Source of the DNA: an uncultured Muribaculaceae bacterium
GTDB lineage: Bacteria > Bacteroidota > Bacteroidia > Bacteroidales > Muribaculaceae
Assembly (NCBI GenBank): GCA_910588035.1
Contig: CAJUPY010000001.1
Location: forward strand, 1 to 64,000
Length of the DNA: 64,000 nucleotides
Reading direction: 5' to 3'
Translations under genes and position numbers: made by a program
Shown: positions 1 through 7,563 of the stretch, in pieces
How positions within the stretch are numbered: position 1 is the stretch's first letter
Layout of the letters: the number at the start of each line of letters is the position of its first letter
Notes under the pieces: model-generated
What the model saw: the letters and a program-made list of their open reading frames with translations, nothing else
What the model was told of the DNA's origin: nothing
The model's database searches: none

Positions 1-834
1 AACGTGATGGTCAAGGACGGCGAGCCGTGGTTCATAGATTTTCAAGGCGGACGACGTGGTCCGTACTATTATGATGTCGCGTCTTTTCTGTGGCAGGCAA
101 AAGCCAATTTCCCGGATAGCTTGCGTCAGGAATTGATTGTTGAATACATCGAGTCGCTCAGAAAATATATTCCGGTCGACAACGATGAGTTCAACCGTCA
201 TTTGCGCCACTTTGTCTTGTTCCGCACGCTTCAGGTTCTCGGAGCATATGGTTTCAGAGGCTATTTTGAAAAGAAACCTCACTTCATGCAGAGTGTGCCA
301 TATGCAATCGCCAACTTACGCAAGTTGCTTGAGATTCCATACGTCGAGTATCCTTATCTGAATTCCCTGCTTGACCGTCTTGTCAACATGAAGCAGTTTG
401 TCGACGGTTTCCGTAAACGTTCGTTGACGGTCAAGGTCATGAGTTTTGCCTACAAGAAAGGAATTCCCGATGACGCGACGGGTAATGGTGGCGGATATGT
501 ATTCGATTGCCGTGCGATTGACAATCCGGGCAAATATGAACGCTATAAACCGTTCACCGGGCTTGATGCCAATGTCATCAAATATCTTGAGGATGACGGT
601 CAGATATTGACATTTCTTGATCATTGCTATGCATTGGTCGACTCGTCTGTGTCACGTTACATTGAGCGGGGATTCTCTAATCTGATGGTCAGTTTCGGGT
701 GTACAGGCGGACAGCATCGTTCGGTTTACTGCGCACAACACATGGCTGAACATCTCTACAAGAAATTTAATGTCAAAGTAGAACTCATGCATCGTGAGCA
801 GAACATAGAGCAGGAGTTCAATCCGCGGGACTGA
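1..834 (+). CDS. AmgK-like sugar kinase fused to RapZ C-terminal domain (5' truncated by window edge)
   Basis: The reading frame is open from base 1, so the start lies outside the window. The first visible residues (NVMVKDG, then WFIDFQGG) match the end of the catalytic loop and the metal-binding Asp of the aminoglycoside-phosphotransferase fold, as in AmgK, the anomeric MurNAc/GlcNAc kinase. From about visible residue 140 the protein becomes a RapZ C-terminal domain with its signature FGCTGGQHRSVYCAQHM. In E. coli that domain senses glucosamine-6-phosphate and binds small RNA; whether it does so here is unknown. The next gene, a MurU-like nucleotidyltransferase, starts one base after the stop, so the pair resembles the amgK-murU cell-wall sugar salvage unit. 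The kinase role is inferred from the C-lobe only, because the N-lobe is not visible. Confidence 0.82.
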   Translation, partial: NVMVKDGEPWFIDFQGGRRGPYYYDVASFLWQAKANFPDSLRQELIVEYIESLRKYIPVDNDEFNRHLRHFVLFRTLQVLGAYGFRGYFEKKPHFMQSVPYAIANLRKLLEIPYVEYPYLNSLLDRLVNMKQFVDGFRKRSLTVKVMSFAYKKGIPDDATGNGGGYVFDCRAIDNPGKYERYKPFTGLDANVIKYLEDDGQILTFLDHCYALVDSSVSRYIERGFSNLMVSFGCTGGQHRSVYCAQHMAEHLYKKFNVKVELMHREQNIEQEFNPRD

Positions 835-835
835 G

Positions 836-1570
836 ATGAACGCGCTTGTCTTTGCTGCCGGACTCGGAACACGTTTGCGTCCGTTCACACTCCATCACCC
901 CAAAGCGTTGGTCGAGGTGGGGGGAATGCCTATGCTTCAGCGGGTGTTGTTGAAACTTAAGAATGCCGGCGTAGGGCGGGTCGTTGTGAATGTCCACCAT
1001 TTCGCCGATCAGATAATAGAATTTCTTAACGCCAACCAACGGTTCGGACTCGACCTTGTTGTCAGTGATGAACGCGATCACCTTCTCGACACCGGGGGAG
1101 GCATTCTGAAAGCAGCTCCGCTGTTGGGTGAAGACGCTCCGTTTATCGTTCACAATGCCGATATTCTGACCGACTTCCCGATCGACGAAATGATTTCGTT
1201 CCATGACTGTCGCGGCAACGACGTGTCGCTGTTGGTGGCTGCCCGCAAAACCTCGCGTTATCTCTATTTTGATCGCGACGACCGATTGGCGGGGTGGGGA
1301 AACATATCGACCGGCGAGCATTTGCCTGACGGTTTCACTCCCGACAGCTCGATGTCACAATTGGCTTTCGGCGGCGTTCATGTGATCTCTCCGTCGGTTT
1401 TGCCTGTGTTGAGCGGCTATGCTCCCGATGAAGCTTTTCCGATAGTGCCGTTCTATGTCGACAAATGCCGTCACCTGAAAATCGGCGGTTTTCAACCTGC
1501 GGCCGATTATCATTGGCACGACATCGGCAAGCCCGAATCGTTGGCCGAGGCTGAGGAATCTTTGCGGTAA
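836..1570 (+). CDS. MurU-like sugar-1-phosphate nucleotidyltransferase
   Basis: This 244-residue protein is a GT-A-fold nucleotidyltransferase. It starts with the nucleotide-binding loop FAAGLGTRLRPFT, followed by PKALVEVGG and the metal-binding segment HNADILTDF near residue 105. Family members transfer UMP, GMP or dTMP to sugar 1-phosphates. Its length and its coupling to an AmgK-like kinase (one base apart) suggest MurU, which makes UDP-MurNAc from MurNAc-1-phosphate, but mannose-1-phosphate guanylyltransferase-like activity is not excluded. It is the last gene of its operon; the next gene converges on it. Confidence 0.82.
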   Translation: MNALVFAAGLGTRLRPFTLHHPKALVEVGGMPMLQRVLLKLKNAGVGRVVVNVHHFADQIIEFLNANQRFGLDLVVSDERDHLLDTGGGILKAAPLLGEDAPFIVHNADILTDFPIDEMISFHDCRGNDVSLLVAARKTSRYLYFDRDDRLAGWGNISTGEHLPDGFTPDSSMSQLAFGGVHVISPSVLPVLSGYAPDEAFPIVPFYVDKCRHLKIGGFQPAADYHWHDIGKPESLAEAEESLR

Positions 1571-2018
1571 GAGTGTCCCTGTCGTGGCAAGGCACTTTCC
1601 TACGCTTTCCGACATTCCAAACAGGGCTTTCCCCCTGAAGTGAAAAGCGAAAAGCATGATTAACCCTCGAAAGAGTGCTTTAATGATCGTGACACAGTTG
1701 CATATTACCGTGTTACCCGCTACCATGTTATCCACAGGGGGGTGCTCCCCGGTAACGTGGTAACGGGTAACGCTGTGATCCTCGACACCGGTGTCGGGTC
1801 GTTGTTTGTCAGTGCCATAAGGTGTGAGTATATATATTATATATCACTTCTGTATGTGTAACACTTCGCCGCTTTTCTATAAAAAAGCACCTTTTTAAAG
1901 GTTAATATCTTGTGGATTAGCGATATAGCTTGCTTTTGCTTTTCGATTTCGGGGGAAAGCGCACTTTTGAAGCACGAAAAGCACTGAAAAACACTTTCGC
2001 GCCATGATCACACCGACA
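1571..2018. other. Structured non-coding region between convergent genes
   Basis: I see no credible gene in these 448 bases. The region holds stacked inverted repeats: the GTTACC/GGTAAC hairpin at 1712-1771, a perfect 14-base palindrome CGACACCGGTGTCG at 1783-1796, and an AT-rich palindrome at 1824-1847 (GTGA...TCAC ends). The remainder repeats short AAAAGCAC-like strings. It probably serves as a bidirectional terminator or repeat cluster; a small RNA cannot be excluded. Confidence 0.6.
1712..1771. repeat. GTTACC/GGTAAC inverted repeat
   Basis: The left arm at 1712-1733 begins GTTACCCGCTACCATG. The right arm at 1751-1771 is GGTAACGTGGTAACGGG plus four bases. The arms pair over about 21 bases with one mismatch and two G-U pairs, around a loop containing GGGGGGTGCTCCCC. 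The right arm nearly repeats at 5806-5834. Confidence 0.7.
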
Positions 2019-3302
2019 CTATAGCGAACCGGCGACGGCCGTATACATTGACTCGGGGCTCATGTATCTGGCCGTAAGTTCCATGATCTGTTCCGGGGTC
2101 ACGCTGTTCAAGGCGCGTTGCTGACGATAGAAATAGTCATCGGGAGTGCCGACGGTCTTCATGTTTATGTAGTAGTCGGCAATGTTTATCGGGTTGTCGA
2201 GCGTCGAGGCAAGCATAGACATCTGATAGCGTCTCACGGCGTCAAGCTCTTCTTTCTCCATAGGCACTGATGCCAAAAGATTCAATTCCTTGGAGATTTC
2301 ATCGAGAACCGGTTCGACAAACGCGTTATCACATTGACACCCGATTCTGATCATCGAGCCGTCGAGGGTGCCAAGCAAACCTGCTGAGATTCCATAGGTG
2401 AACCCTTTTTCCTCCCTTATGTTCATTGATAGCCGACTTCCGAAATAGCCTCCGAGTGCGGTCACGGCAATGCGAAGATAGTCATAGTCGGGGTGTGTAC
2501 GGCTGATCGCCGGACATCCGGTTTTTATCGCGCATTGCAGTTTGTCAGGCATAATGGCGTCTTCTCTGCACGGAGTCAGGTCGGGAGAAGGTGGAGAAAG
2601 CGTTATGACACATCCGTCAGAACCAAAAGCAATGTTGCCAAAAGTGTCTGAAACAATTCTGATTGTCTCTTCTGATATATTGCCGGCGAGATATATCGTC
2701 GGGCGGTTTCCGACAATGATCTGACTGTGCAACCGTTCGAGATCGATGCCTGTTATGGCTTCGTATTGTTCGGAAGTCTCGGTTCTCGCCCCGCGATTGT
2801 TCTTTCCGAGAATCAGCCTGTCTGACAATCTTGAGGCTATGTAACTTACTTTTTCAAGGTCAAGTTTCAGTGCCGAAATCAATTTTTTTCTTTTGGCCTC
2901 AACAGCCTCAACCGGAAAAGTAGGGGAGATGATGATTTCGCGAATTACGGGCAGAACCTCTTTCAGACGTGAATTCAGCGAATAGAGTCTTATGGATGTA
3001 TGATGCCCTGATGAACCTATTTTGAGCCACGAACCGTTGAAATCAAGAATATCTGCAATGGTTTCTGAGTCAAATGATTTACATCCTTCATTGAGCGTGG
3101 AACACATCAACTTCAATGCCTCAGGTTTCTCAACATCGTCATAACCGCCATTCCATGTCACTGCGATCATGTTGACCGGCTGCTCTCCATTGTTGATGAC
3201 GACAAGTCTGACTCCGTTGCCGAGTATAATTTCAGTCGGAGAGGGTATGGTCAGATGACCGAAATCAGAAACAGAAGGAGCTATGGTTCTGTCTAATGTC
3301 AT
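2019..3302 (-). CDS. M16-family peptidase homologue lacking the zinc motif
   Basis: The protein (427 residues from the ATG at 3302) has the two-domain M16B/insulinase layout. The N-terminal half has LGNGVRLVVINN and the C-terminal half has GGYFGSRLSMNIREEKGFTYGI, typical of M16 proteins. The catalytic HxxEH is absent: where it should lie, after GYDDVEKPEA, the sequence is LKLMCSTLNEG. It is therefore probably a non-catalytic partner or a binding protein. An upstream in-frame ATG at 3362 would overlap kdsB by 59 bases; the ATG at 3302 sits one base after the kdsB stop and is preferred. No active M16 partner is adjacent. No signal peptide is evident. Confidence 0.8.
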   Translation of the reverse strand: MTLDRTIAPSVSDFGHLTIPSPTEIILGNGVRLVVINNGEQPVNMIAVTWNGGYDDVEKPEALKLMCSTLNEGCKSFDSETIADILDFNGSWLKIGSSGHHTSIRLYSLNSRLKEVLPVIREIIISPTFPVEAVEAKRKKLISALKLDLEKVSYIASRLSDRLILGKNNRGARTETSEQYEAITGIDLERLHSQIIVGNRPTIYLAGNISEETIRIVSDTFGNIAFGSDGCVITLSPPSPDLTPCREDAIMPDKLQCAIKTGCPAISRTHPDYDYLRIAVTALGGYFGSRLSMNIREEKGFTYGISAGLLGTLDGSMIRIGCQCDNAFVEPVLDEISKELNLLASVPMEKEELDAVRRYQMSMLASTLDNPINIADYYINMKTVGTPDDYFYRQQRALNSVTPEQIMELTARYMSPESMYTAVAGSL

Positions 3303-3303
3303 A

Positions 3304-4062
3304 TCACAGATTGTTTTTGATGCAGAATACACGGGCGAGCTCAAGATCATCTGGTGTGTCAATGCCGATTGTCGGAGCGTCTGTGATGCCGACTTTTATT
3401 CTATATCCGTTTTCGAGCCAACGCAATTGTTCGAGCGATTCTGCAATTTCAAGCGAAGATTGCGGCAGACGTGTGATTTCTTGGAGCACCTTTGCCCGAT
3501 AGGCATACATGCCCACGTGAATGAAGTACTTGCGTTGGTCGAGCCACTCGGTCCACTGTTTGCCTCTGATATATGGAATTATAGCTCGACTGAAGTAGAT
3601 CGCATTACTGTTGTTGCCGAAAATCACTTTCACTTTGTTGGGATCAAAAAGAGCTTCAAATCCGTCAGACTTGTCGAATTCGCGGCAAAGAGTGGCAATG
3701 TCGGTTGCCTCGTCGCTGAAACAGTTTTTCAGTTCCGCGATTTGTGACGGCGCGATAAACGGCTCGTCACCTTGAATATTGATCACGACATCGGCCTCAC
3801 TTCCGATAAGGGTGTAGGCTTCGGCAATGCGGTCAGTGCCGCTTTTATGGTTTGCTGAGGTCATGACTACGTTTCCACCGAAGTTTCTGACAGCCTCGGC
3901 AATACGGTCGTCGTCGGTCGCGACATAGACTTGTTGCAACTCTTGGGAAGCACGTTCATAAACGCGTTCTATCATTGTTTGTCCACAAATGTCGGCCAAA
4001 GGTTTGCCGGGGAAACGGCTGGAGGCATAACGGGCCGGAATGATTCCGATAAATTCAGTCAT
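3304..4062 (-). CDS. kdsB: 3-deoxy-manno-octulosonate cytidylyltransferase (CMP-KDO synthetase)
   Basis: KdsB activates KDO with CTP for lipopolysaccharide inner-core synthesis in the cytoplasm. The 252-residue protein has the family start IGIIPARYASSRFPGKPL, the segment YVATDDDRI, and VVINIQGDEPFI, plus the C-terminal segment IGIDTPDDLELA. Length is normal for the family. It overlaps the preceding membrane-protein gene by 8 bases and is followed one base later by the M16 gene, so the three are translationally coupled. Confidence 0.95.
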   Translation of the reverse strand: MTEFIGIIPARYASSRFPGKPLADICGQTMIERVYERASQELQQVYVATDDDRIAEAVRNFGGNVVMTSANHKSGTDRIAEAYTLIGSEADVVINIQGDEPFIAPSQIAELKNCFSDEATDIATLCREFDKSDGFEALFDPNKVKVIFGNNSNAIYFSRAIIPYIRGKQWTEWLDQRKYFIHVGMYAYRAKVLQEITRLPQSSLEIAESLEQLRWLENGYRIKVGITDAPTIGIDTPDDLELARVFCIKNNL

Positions 4063-5101
4063 TGTGTGAGATGATTGGTTTCTTTTTGTGTCTGATAAAG
4101 GAGGGTATAAGACAGATTCCTATAGCAAGATAGATGTAATATGTCAATAAACGCCATAGTAACGCGATAATCATCACTATGCCGCCTCCGGTTATCATAT
4201 CTGAGTAATATTCTTTGAACAGCCATTCGCTGACACCGCTGCCACCGGGTGTAGGGGAAAACATCAGGAGTGCCCACACGACAAACTGGCGTCCGAAGAC
4301 AATAGTCTGCGATGCTTCGGGAACGAAACCGAGAAACAGCGCGTTGACGACGAGATACCTGCTGATCCATGACAACGATGTGGCAGCGAATGCTTTTATC
4401 CACCAGGTTAAGTCATTGGATCTGATCGAGCGTGCGGTCTCGACCATGTTGTCGGTAAGCTCAACGATGTTTTCATGCCAACGTCTCAGAGGTTTCCAGC
4501 TGAAGATTTTGACAAGCAGCCACTTGATGCCTTTAGGTTTTGCGATAATACCGAAAAAAAGAATCAGTGTCCACGCCAGGATAAGGGCATACACGATCCA
4601 GAAGGCGATCTTTATTCCCTCGGTGATGTTTTTCCCACCGAATCCAAACAGGTCGTCATATGGCACAAACAGGAATATCAAAGGGGTCGATACGACAAAA
4701 AACAGTTCGTCAAGAAACAATGTGGTCATTGTCAGCGTTGTCGCTCGCCCCATGTTTATTCCCTCGCGGTTCAGAAAGAACATGCTCAACGCGCTGCCCC
4801 CGACACTCGACGGTGTTATGGCCGATGTGAATTCGCATAGCATGGTAACGTTGACGGCGCGACTCCACCTGAGGTCGCGGTTGGTCAATATCCTGAATCG
4901 CCACGCCATGCCTCCGTCACGTCCTGCCACCGCAAGCAACGCGAGACCGATGCACAACCACACATATGGCGTGAATCTGATTTCGCTGATTGCCTCGACG
5001 TTGAACTCGTTATTGAACAGCCATAACACAACAGCAAGCCCTATCACCACCGGCAGGGCTATTTTCCAGATCAGAGAACTATGGCTGCTGCCAGGTTTCA
5101 T
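4055..5101 (-). CDS. Flippase-like integral membrane protein (UPF0104/AglD family)
   Basis: About 348 residues with seven or eight hydrophobic membrane segments, including ALPVVIGLAVVLWLF at the N-terminus and GGIVMIIALLWRLLTYYIY near the C-terminus. It carries the family motifs SSVGGSALSMFFL and FSPTPGGSGVSEWLF. Relatives of this lysylphosphatidylglycerol-synthetase transmembrane-domain family are often found with lipid or glycolipid genes; no substrate can be named here. The ATG at 5101 overlaps the thiE-family stop by four bases (ATGA) and is preferred over an upstream ATG at 5125. The 3' end overlaps kdsB, which suggests an envelope-related role. Confidence 0.8.
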   Translation of the reverse strand: MKPGSSHSSLIWKIALPVVIGLAVVLWLFNNEFNVEAISEIRFTPYVWLCIGLALLAVAGRDGGMAWRFRILTNRDLRWSRAVNVTMLCEFTSAITPSSVGGSALSMFFLNREGINMGRATTLTMTTLFLDELFFVVSTPLIFLFVPYDDLFGFGGKNITEGIKIAFWIVYALILAWTLILFFGIIAKPKGIKWLLVKIFSWKPLRRWHENIVELTDNMVETARSIRSNDLTWWIKAFAATSLSWISRYLVVNALFLGFVPEASQTIVFGRQFVVWALLMFSPTPGGSGVSEWLFKEYYSDMITGGGIVMIIALLWRLLTYYIYLAIGICLIPSFIRHKKKPIISHND

Positions 5102-5688
5102 GAGTTGTAGAGAGTGGCGATGCAACGTCGGGTATAATCAACCGGATCTTCGGCATCAAGAATCGATTTAGAGAAAGCGACTCCGCTGATTCCGGTTGCC
5201 ATTAGCGGTCTCAGGTCTTCGATTGTTATGTCGCCGAATGCCACGATCGGAATCTTGACACCTGCGTCGGCAACTTTTGCAACAATGGCTCCATAGGTGT
5301 CGGTCGAGACGACAGGATATGGTCCGATCTGAACATAGTCGATGTCAGCCGAACGTAGGGCGATGATCTCCTCGGCAGTGCTGACGGTAACTCCGACTAC
5401 GGCATGCGGACCGAGGGCCTCTCTGGCCTCGCGCGGCAGTTTATCACCGATTTTAAGATGCACGCCATGAATTTTCAATTCATCGGTGAGATCCACGTCA
5501 TGTTCGATCACAAGAAACGAGTCAGTCTCTTTGCAGACCGGAGTGATCTCGTCAAGATCAGTCCTGATTTGATCGGGATCGGCCTCGTCAATGTTGAGTT
5601 GGATCCAGCGGCAACCGCCTTCAGTGGCCATTTGTGCCTGTTCGGCAGCCGAATATTTTGATTTGTTGTCTGTTATGAATTGGAGCAT
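5098..5688 (-). CDS. Thiamine-phosphate synthase family protein (ThiE/TenI-like, divergent)
   Basis: A 196-residue TIM-barrel protein recognisable from GGCRWIQLNIDEAD, HGVHLKIGDKLPREAREALG, VVGVTVSTAEEI and DYVQIGPYPVVSTDTYG. ThiE joins the thiazole and pyrimidine halves of thiamine. Several canonical positions differ: QLR is QLN, and the GP-F-TPTK loop reads GPYPVVSTDTYG. No other thi gene is nearby and no THI riboswitch was recognised upstream, so it may be a specialised or redundant paralogue. The upstream gap (5689-5835) contains the GGTAAC repeat. Confidence 0.7.
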   Translation of the reverse strand: MLQFITDNKSKYSAAEQAQMATEGGCRWIQLNIDEADPDQIRTDLDEITPVCKETDSFLVIEHDVDLTDELKIHGVHLKIGDKLPREAREALGPHAVVGVTVSTAEEIIALRSADIDYVQIGPYPVVSTDTYGAIVAKVADAGVKIPIVAFGDITIEDLRPLMATGISGVAFSKSILDAEDPVDYTRRCIATLYNS

Positions 5689-5805
5689 GTTTTATGTTTC
5701 TAAGTTTCCACAAAGTTACCTCTATTACTCCAAACAAACAAACATAAGAGCCGGTTTGTTGCCTTTGACGCCGTTACCGCGCCGTCTTCAGGTGACCGGT
5801 CTTCG

Positions 5806-5834
5806 GGTAACGTGGTAACCGGTAACATGGTAAC
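5806..5834. repeat. Tandem GGTAAC repeat element
   Basis: Four GGTAAC units follow each other at 7-8 base spacing (GGTAACGT, GGTAACC, GGTAACAT, GGTAAC), directly after the umuC stop. A GTTACC lies upstream at 5773-5778, so a hairpin can form. The first 14 bases, GGTAACGTGGTAAC, are identical to those at 1751-1764. Confidence 0.65.
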
Positions 5835-5835
5835 A

Positions 5836-7104
5836 TCACTTCGTCCTGACGGTTATGATGTCGGCGAGAACGGTGGAGTAGGAGGGACTGCAGGATTGGT
5901 GGAGAGTGAAATCTGCCACGGGTGTGTGAGTCGCGACATGGACCGTGTCACGCATTCCGCCACATGAATTTATGCGGTCGACAACTGCCATGACATCGTT
6001 GCGTCTCTGTCTCTCAGACTGGTCGGTGAACAGATTTCCGATGACTTGTTTCTCAGGTATGATTTCAGGAATGGTCACACCGGCGCGTTTATAGCAATAA
6101 CCTTTGCGGAAAATTTGCTTGAGTGCGCCAATCGCTGCCTTGCATATCGACATCGTGTCAGAGGCGGGTTCATCGAGTGTGACGGTCGCGGTGGCGCAAT
6201 ATTGTTCCATATCTTCTCTGAAATGGTTGGTCATCAGAAACACATTTATAGTTGATGCGCAGCCGTGCTGCTCCCTGAGCTTCCGTGATGTTATGGTCGC
6301 AAACGAAGATATCGCCTCGACAAGCCGTTCGTAGTCTTGGATCATGGGTGAGAACGACCGTGAGGTGCACATCTGTTTTCTGTCGGGTTCGTGAAATTCG
6401 ATGCCGTTACACGGTTGTCCGTTCAGCTCAAGCCATGTCTTCTCGCCGTTGACGTTCATACGCTCGCGAATCTGCCGGCGCGTGAGCGAGGCAAACTGTA
6501 GCGCAGTGGTGATGCCCTCAGACTTCAGCCGTTTGCCAAGCCGACGGCCGATTCCCCACACATCTGACAGATCAGACAATTCAAGGGCTTTCAGTCTTTT
6601 TGACTCGTTATCGATCAGACATACCGATTTATATCCGGGATATTTTTTCGCAAACTTGGCGGCGACTTTGGCAAGCGTTTTTGTCGGGGCTATGCCTATG
6701 GATGTCGGTATGCCGGTGTTTCTTCTTACAGTCCTGATTATTTTTCTTGCAGTCTCTTCGACTGTATCTCTGTTGAATGCCGATAGGTTGATAAAAGCCT
6801 CGTCGATTGAATAAATCTCAATTTCAGGAGCGAGAGATGAAATTGTGGCCATGACTCTCGACGACATGTCGCCATAGAGCCGGTGGTTACCCGACAAGAC
6901 TGCCACGCTGTTCCGCTCAATTACATTCCTCACTTTGAAAAACGGATCGCCACGTTTCAGCCCAATGGCTTTGGCTTCGTTTGACAGAGCCACACAACAA
7001 CCGTCGTTGTTGCTGAGAACGACTACCGGACGGTCAACGAGTTTCGGATTGAATACACGTTCACACGACACGAAAAAATTGTTGCAGTCAATCAAGGCAA
7101 ACAT
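5836..7104 (-). CDS. umuC: Translesion DNA polymerase V catalytic subunit UmuC
   Basis: A 422-residue Y-family polymerase that copies past DNA lesions together with processed UmuD. The N-terminus MFALIDCNNFFVSCERVF carries the first catalytic Asp (D6), and IYSIDEAFINLS near residue 100 carries the catalytic Asp-Glu pair. Further signatures are GIPTSIGIAPTKTLAKVA and a helix-hairpin-helix segment DVWGIGRRLGKRL. Length is normal for UmuC. It follows umuD by 7 bases, and with the glycosyltransferase and proS it forms a compact four-gene run. Confidence 0.95.
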   Translation of the reverse strand: MFALIDCNNFFVSCERVFNPKLVDRPVVVLSNNDGCCVALSNEAKAIGLKRGDPFFKVRNVIERNSVAVLSGNHRLYGDMSSRVMATISSLAPEIEIYSIDEAFINLSAFNRDTVEETARKIIRTVRRNTGIPTSIGIAPTKTLAKVAAKFAKKYPGYKSVCLIDNESKRLKALELSDLSDVWGIGRRLGKRLKSEGITTALQFASLTRRQIRERMNVNGEKTWLELNGQPCNGIEFHEPDRKQMCTSRSFSPMIQDYERLVEAISSFATITSRKLREQHGCASTINVFLMTNHFREDMEQYCATATVTLDEPASDTMSICKAAIGALKQIFRKGYCYKRAGVTIPEIIPEKQVIGNLFTDQSERQRRNDVMAVVDRINSCGGMRDTVHVATHTPVADFTLHQSCSPSYSTVLADIITVRTK

Positions 7105-7111
7105 CGTGTCG

Positions 7112-7558
7112 TCATCTATTGCGTCGTCTGTTGCTGTGGATTGTGTGGGTCACTACCCCCCACACGATGAAACGGTCATCGGGGGTGACAAGTATGGGAT
7201 CGAATGATTCATTACTGGCAATGAGCCAGACCCGATCTTTTTCAAGATGCAGCCGTTTGAGTGTGAATTCACCGTCGATGCAACACACAGTCAGATCTCC
7301 TTCTCTCGGTTCCAATGATCTGTCGATGACAATTATATCACCTTCAAAAATGCCTTCTTCTATCATTGAGTCACCCGACACCCGACCATAGAATGTGGCC
7401 GACGGGTGTTGTATCAGTTCGTGGTTCAGGTCGATCGATTGGGTTATATAATCGCGTGCAGGTGACGGAAAACCGGCCTGAATACCATCTTCGGCAAAAG
7501 GTAGCGAAATGTGAGACGAGGTGTCGGCACTGAATATGTCGAGACTGAAATCGCCCAT
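7112..7558 (-). CDS. umuD: Polymerase V accessory protein UmuD (self-cleaving LexA-fold)
   Basis: The protein (148 residues from ATG 7558) aligns with E. coli UmuD across the processing region: cleavage site A28-G29 in IQAGFPSPARDY, catalytic Ser64 in SGDSM and Lys101 in FTLKRL. RecA-stimulated cleavage would give UmuD', which joins UmuC. An in-frame TTG at 7567 overlaps the glycosyltransferase stop; the ATG 5 bases downstream of that stop is preferred. No SOS operator of a type I recognise is visible in front of it. Expression seems to depend on the upstream genes or an internal promoter. Confidence 0.93.
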   Translation of the reverse strand: MGDFSLDIFSADTSSHISLPFAEDGIQAGFPSPARDYITQSIDLNHELIQHPSATFYGRVSGDSMIEEGIFEGDIIVIDRSLEPREGDLTVCCIDGEFTLKRLHLEKDRVWLIASNESFDPILVTPDDRFIVWGVVTHTIHSNRRRNR

Positions 7559-7563
7559 GACAA

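Noticed and set aside
4215..5171. 318-codon plus-strand frame opposite the flippase-like gene
   Set aside because: The minus-strand gene has membrane segments and conserved motifs; the plus frame is low-quality shadow sequence.
5806..5834. CRISPR-like array of GGTAAC repeats
   Set aside because: Units are 6 bases with 1-2 base gaps; there are no spacers and no cas genes.
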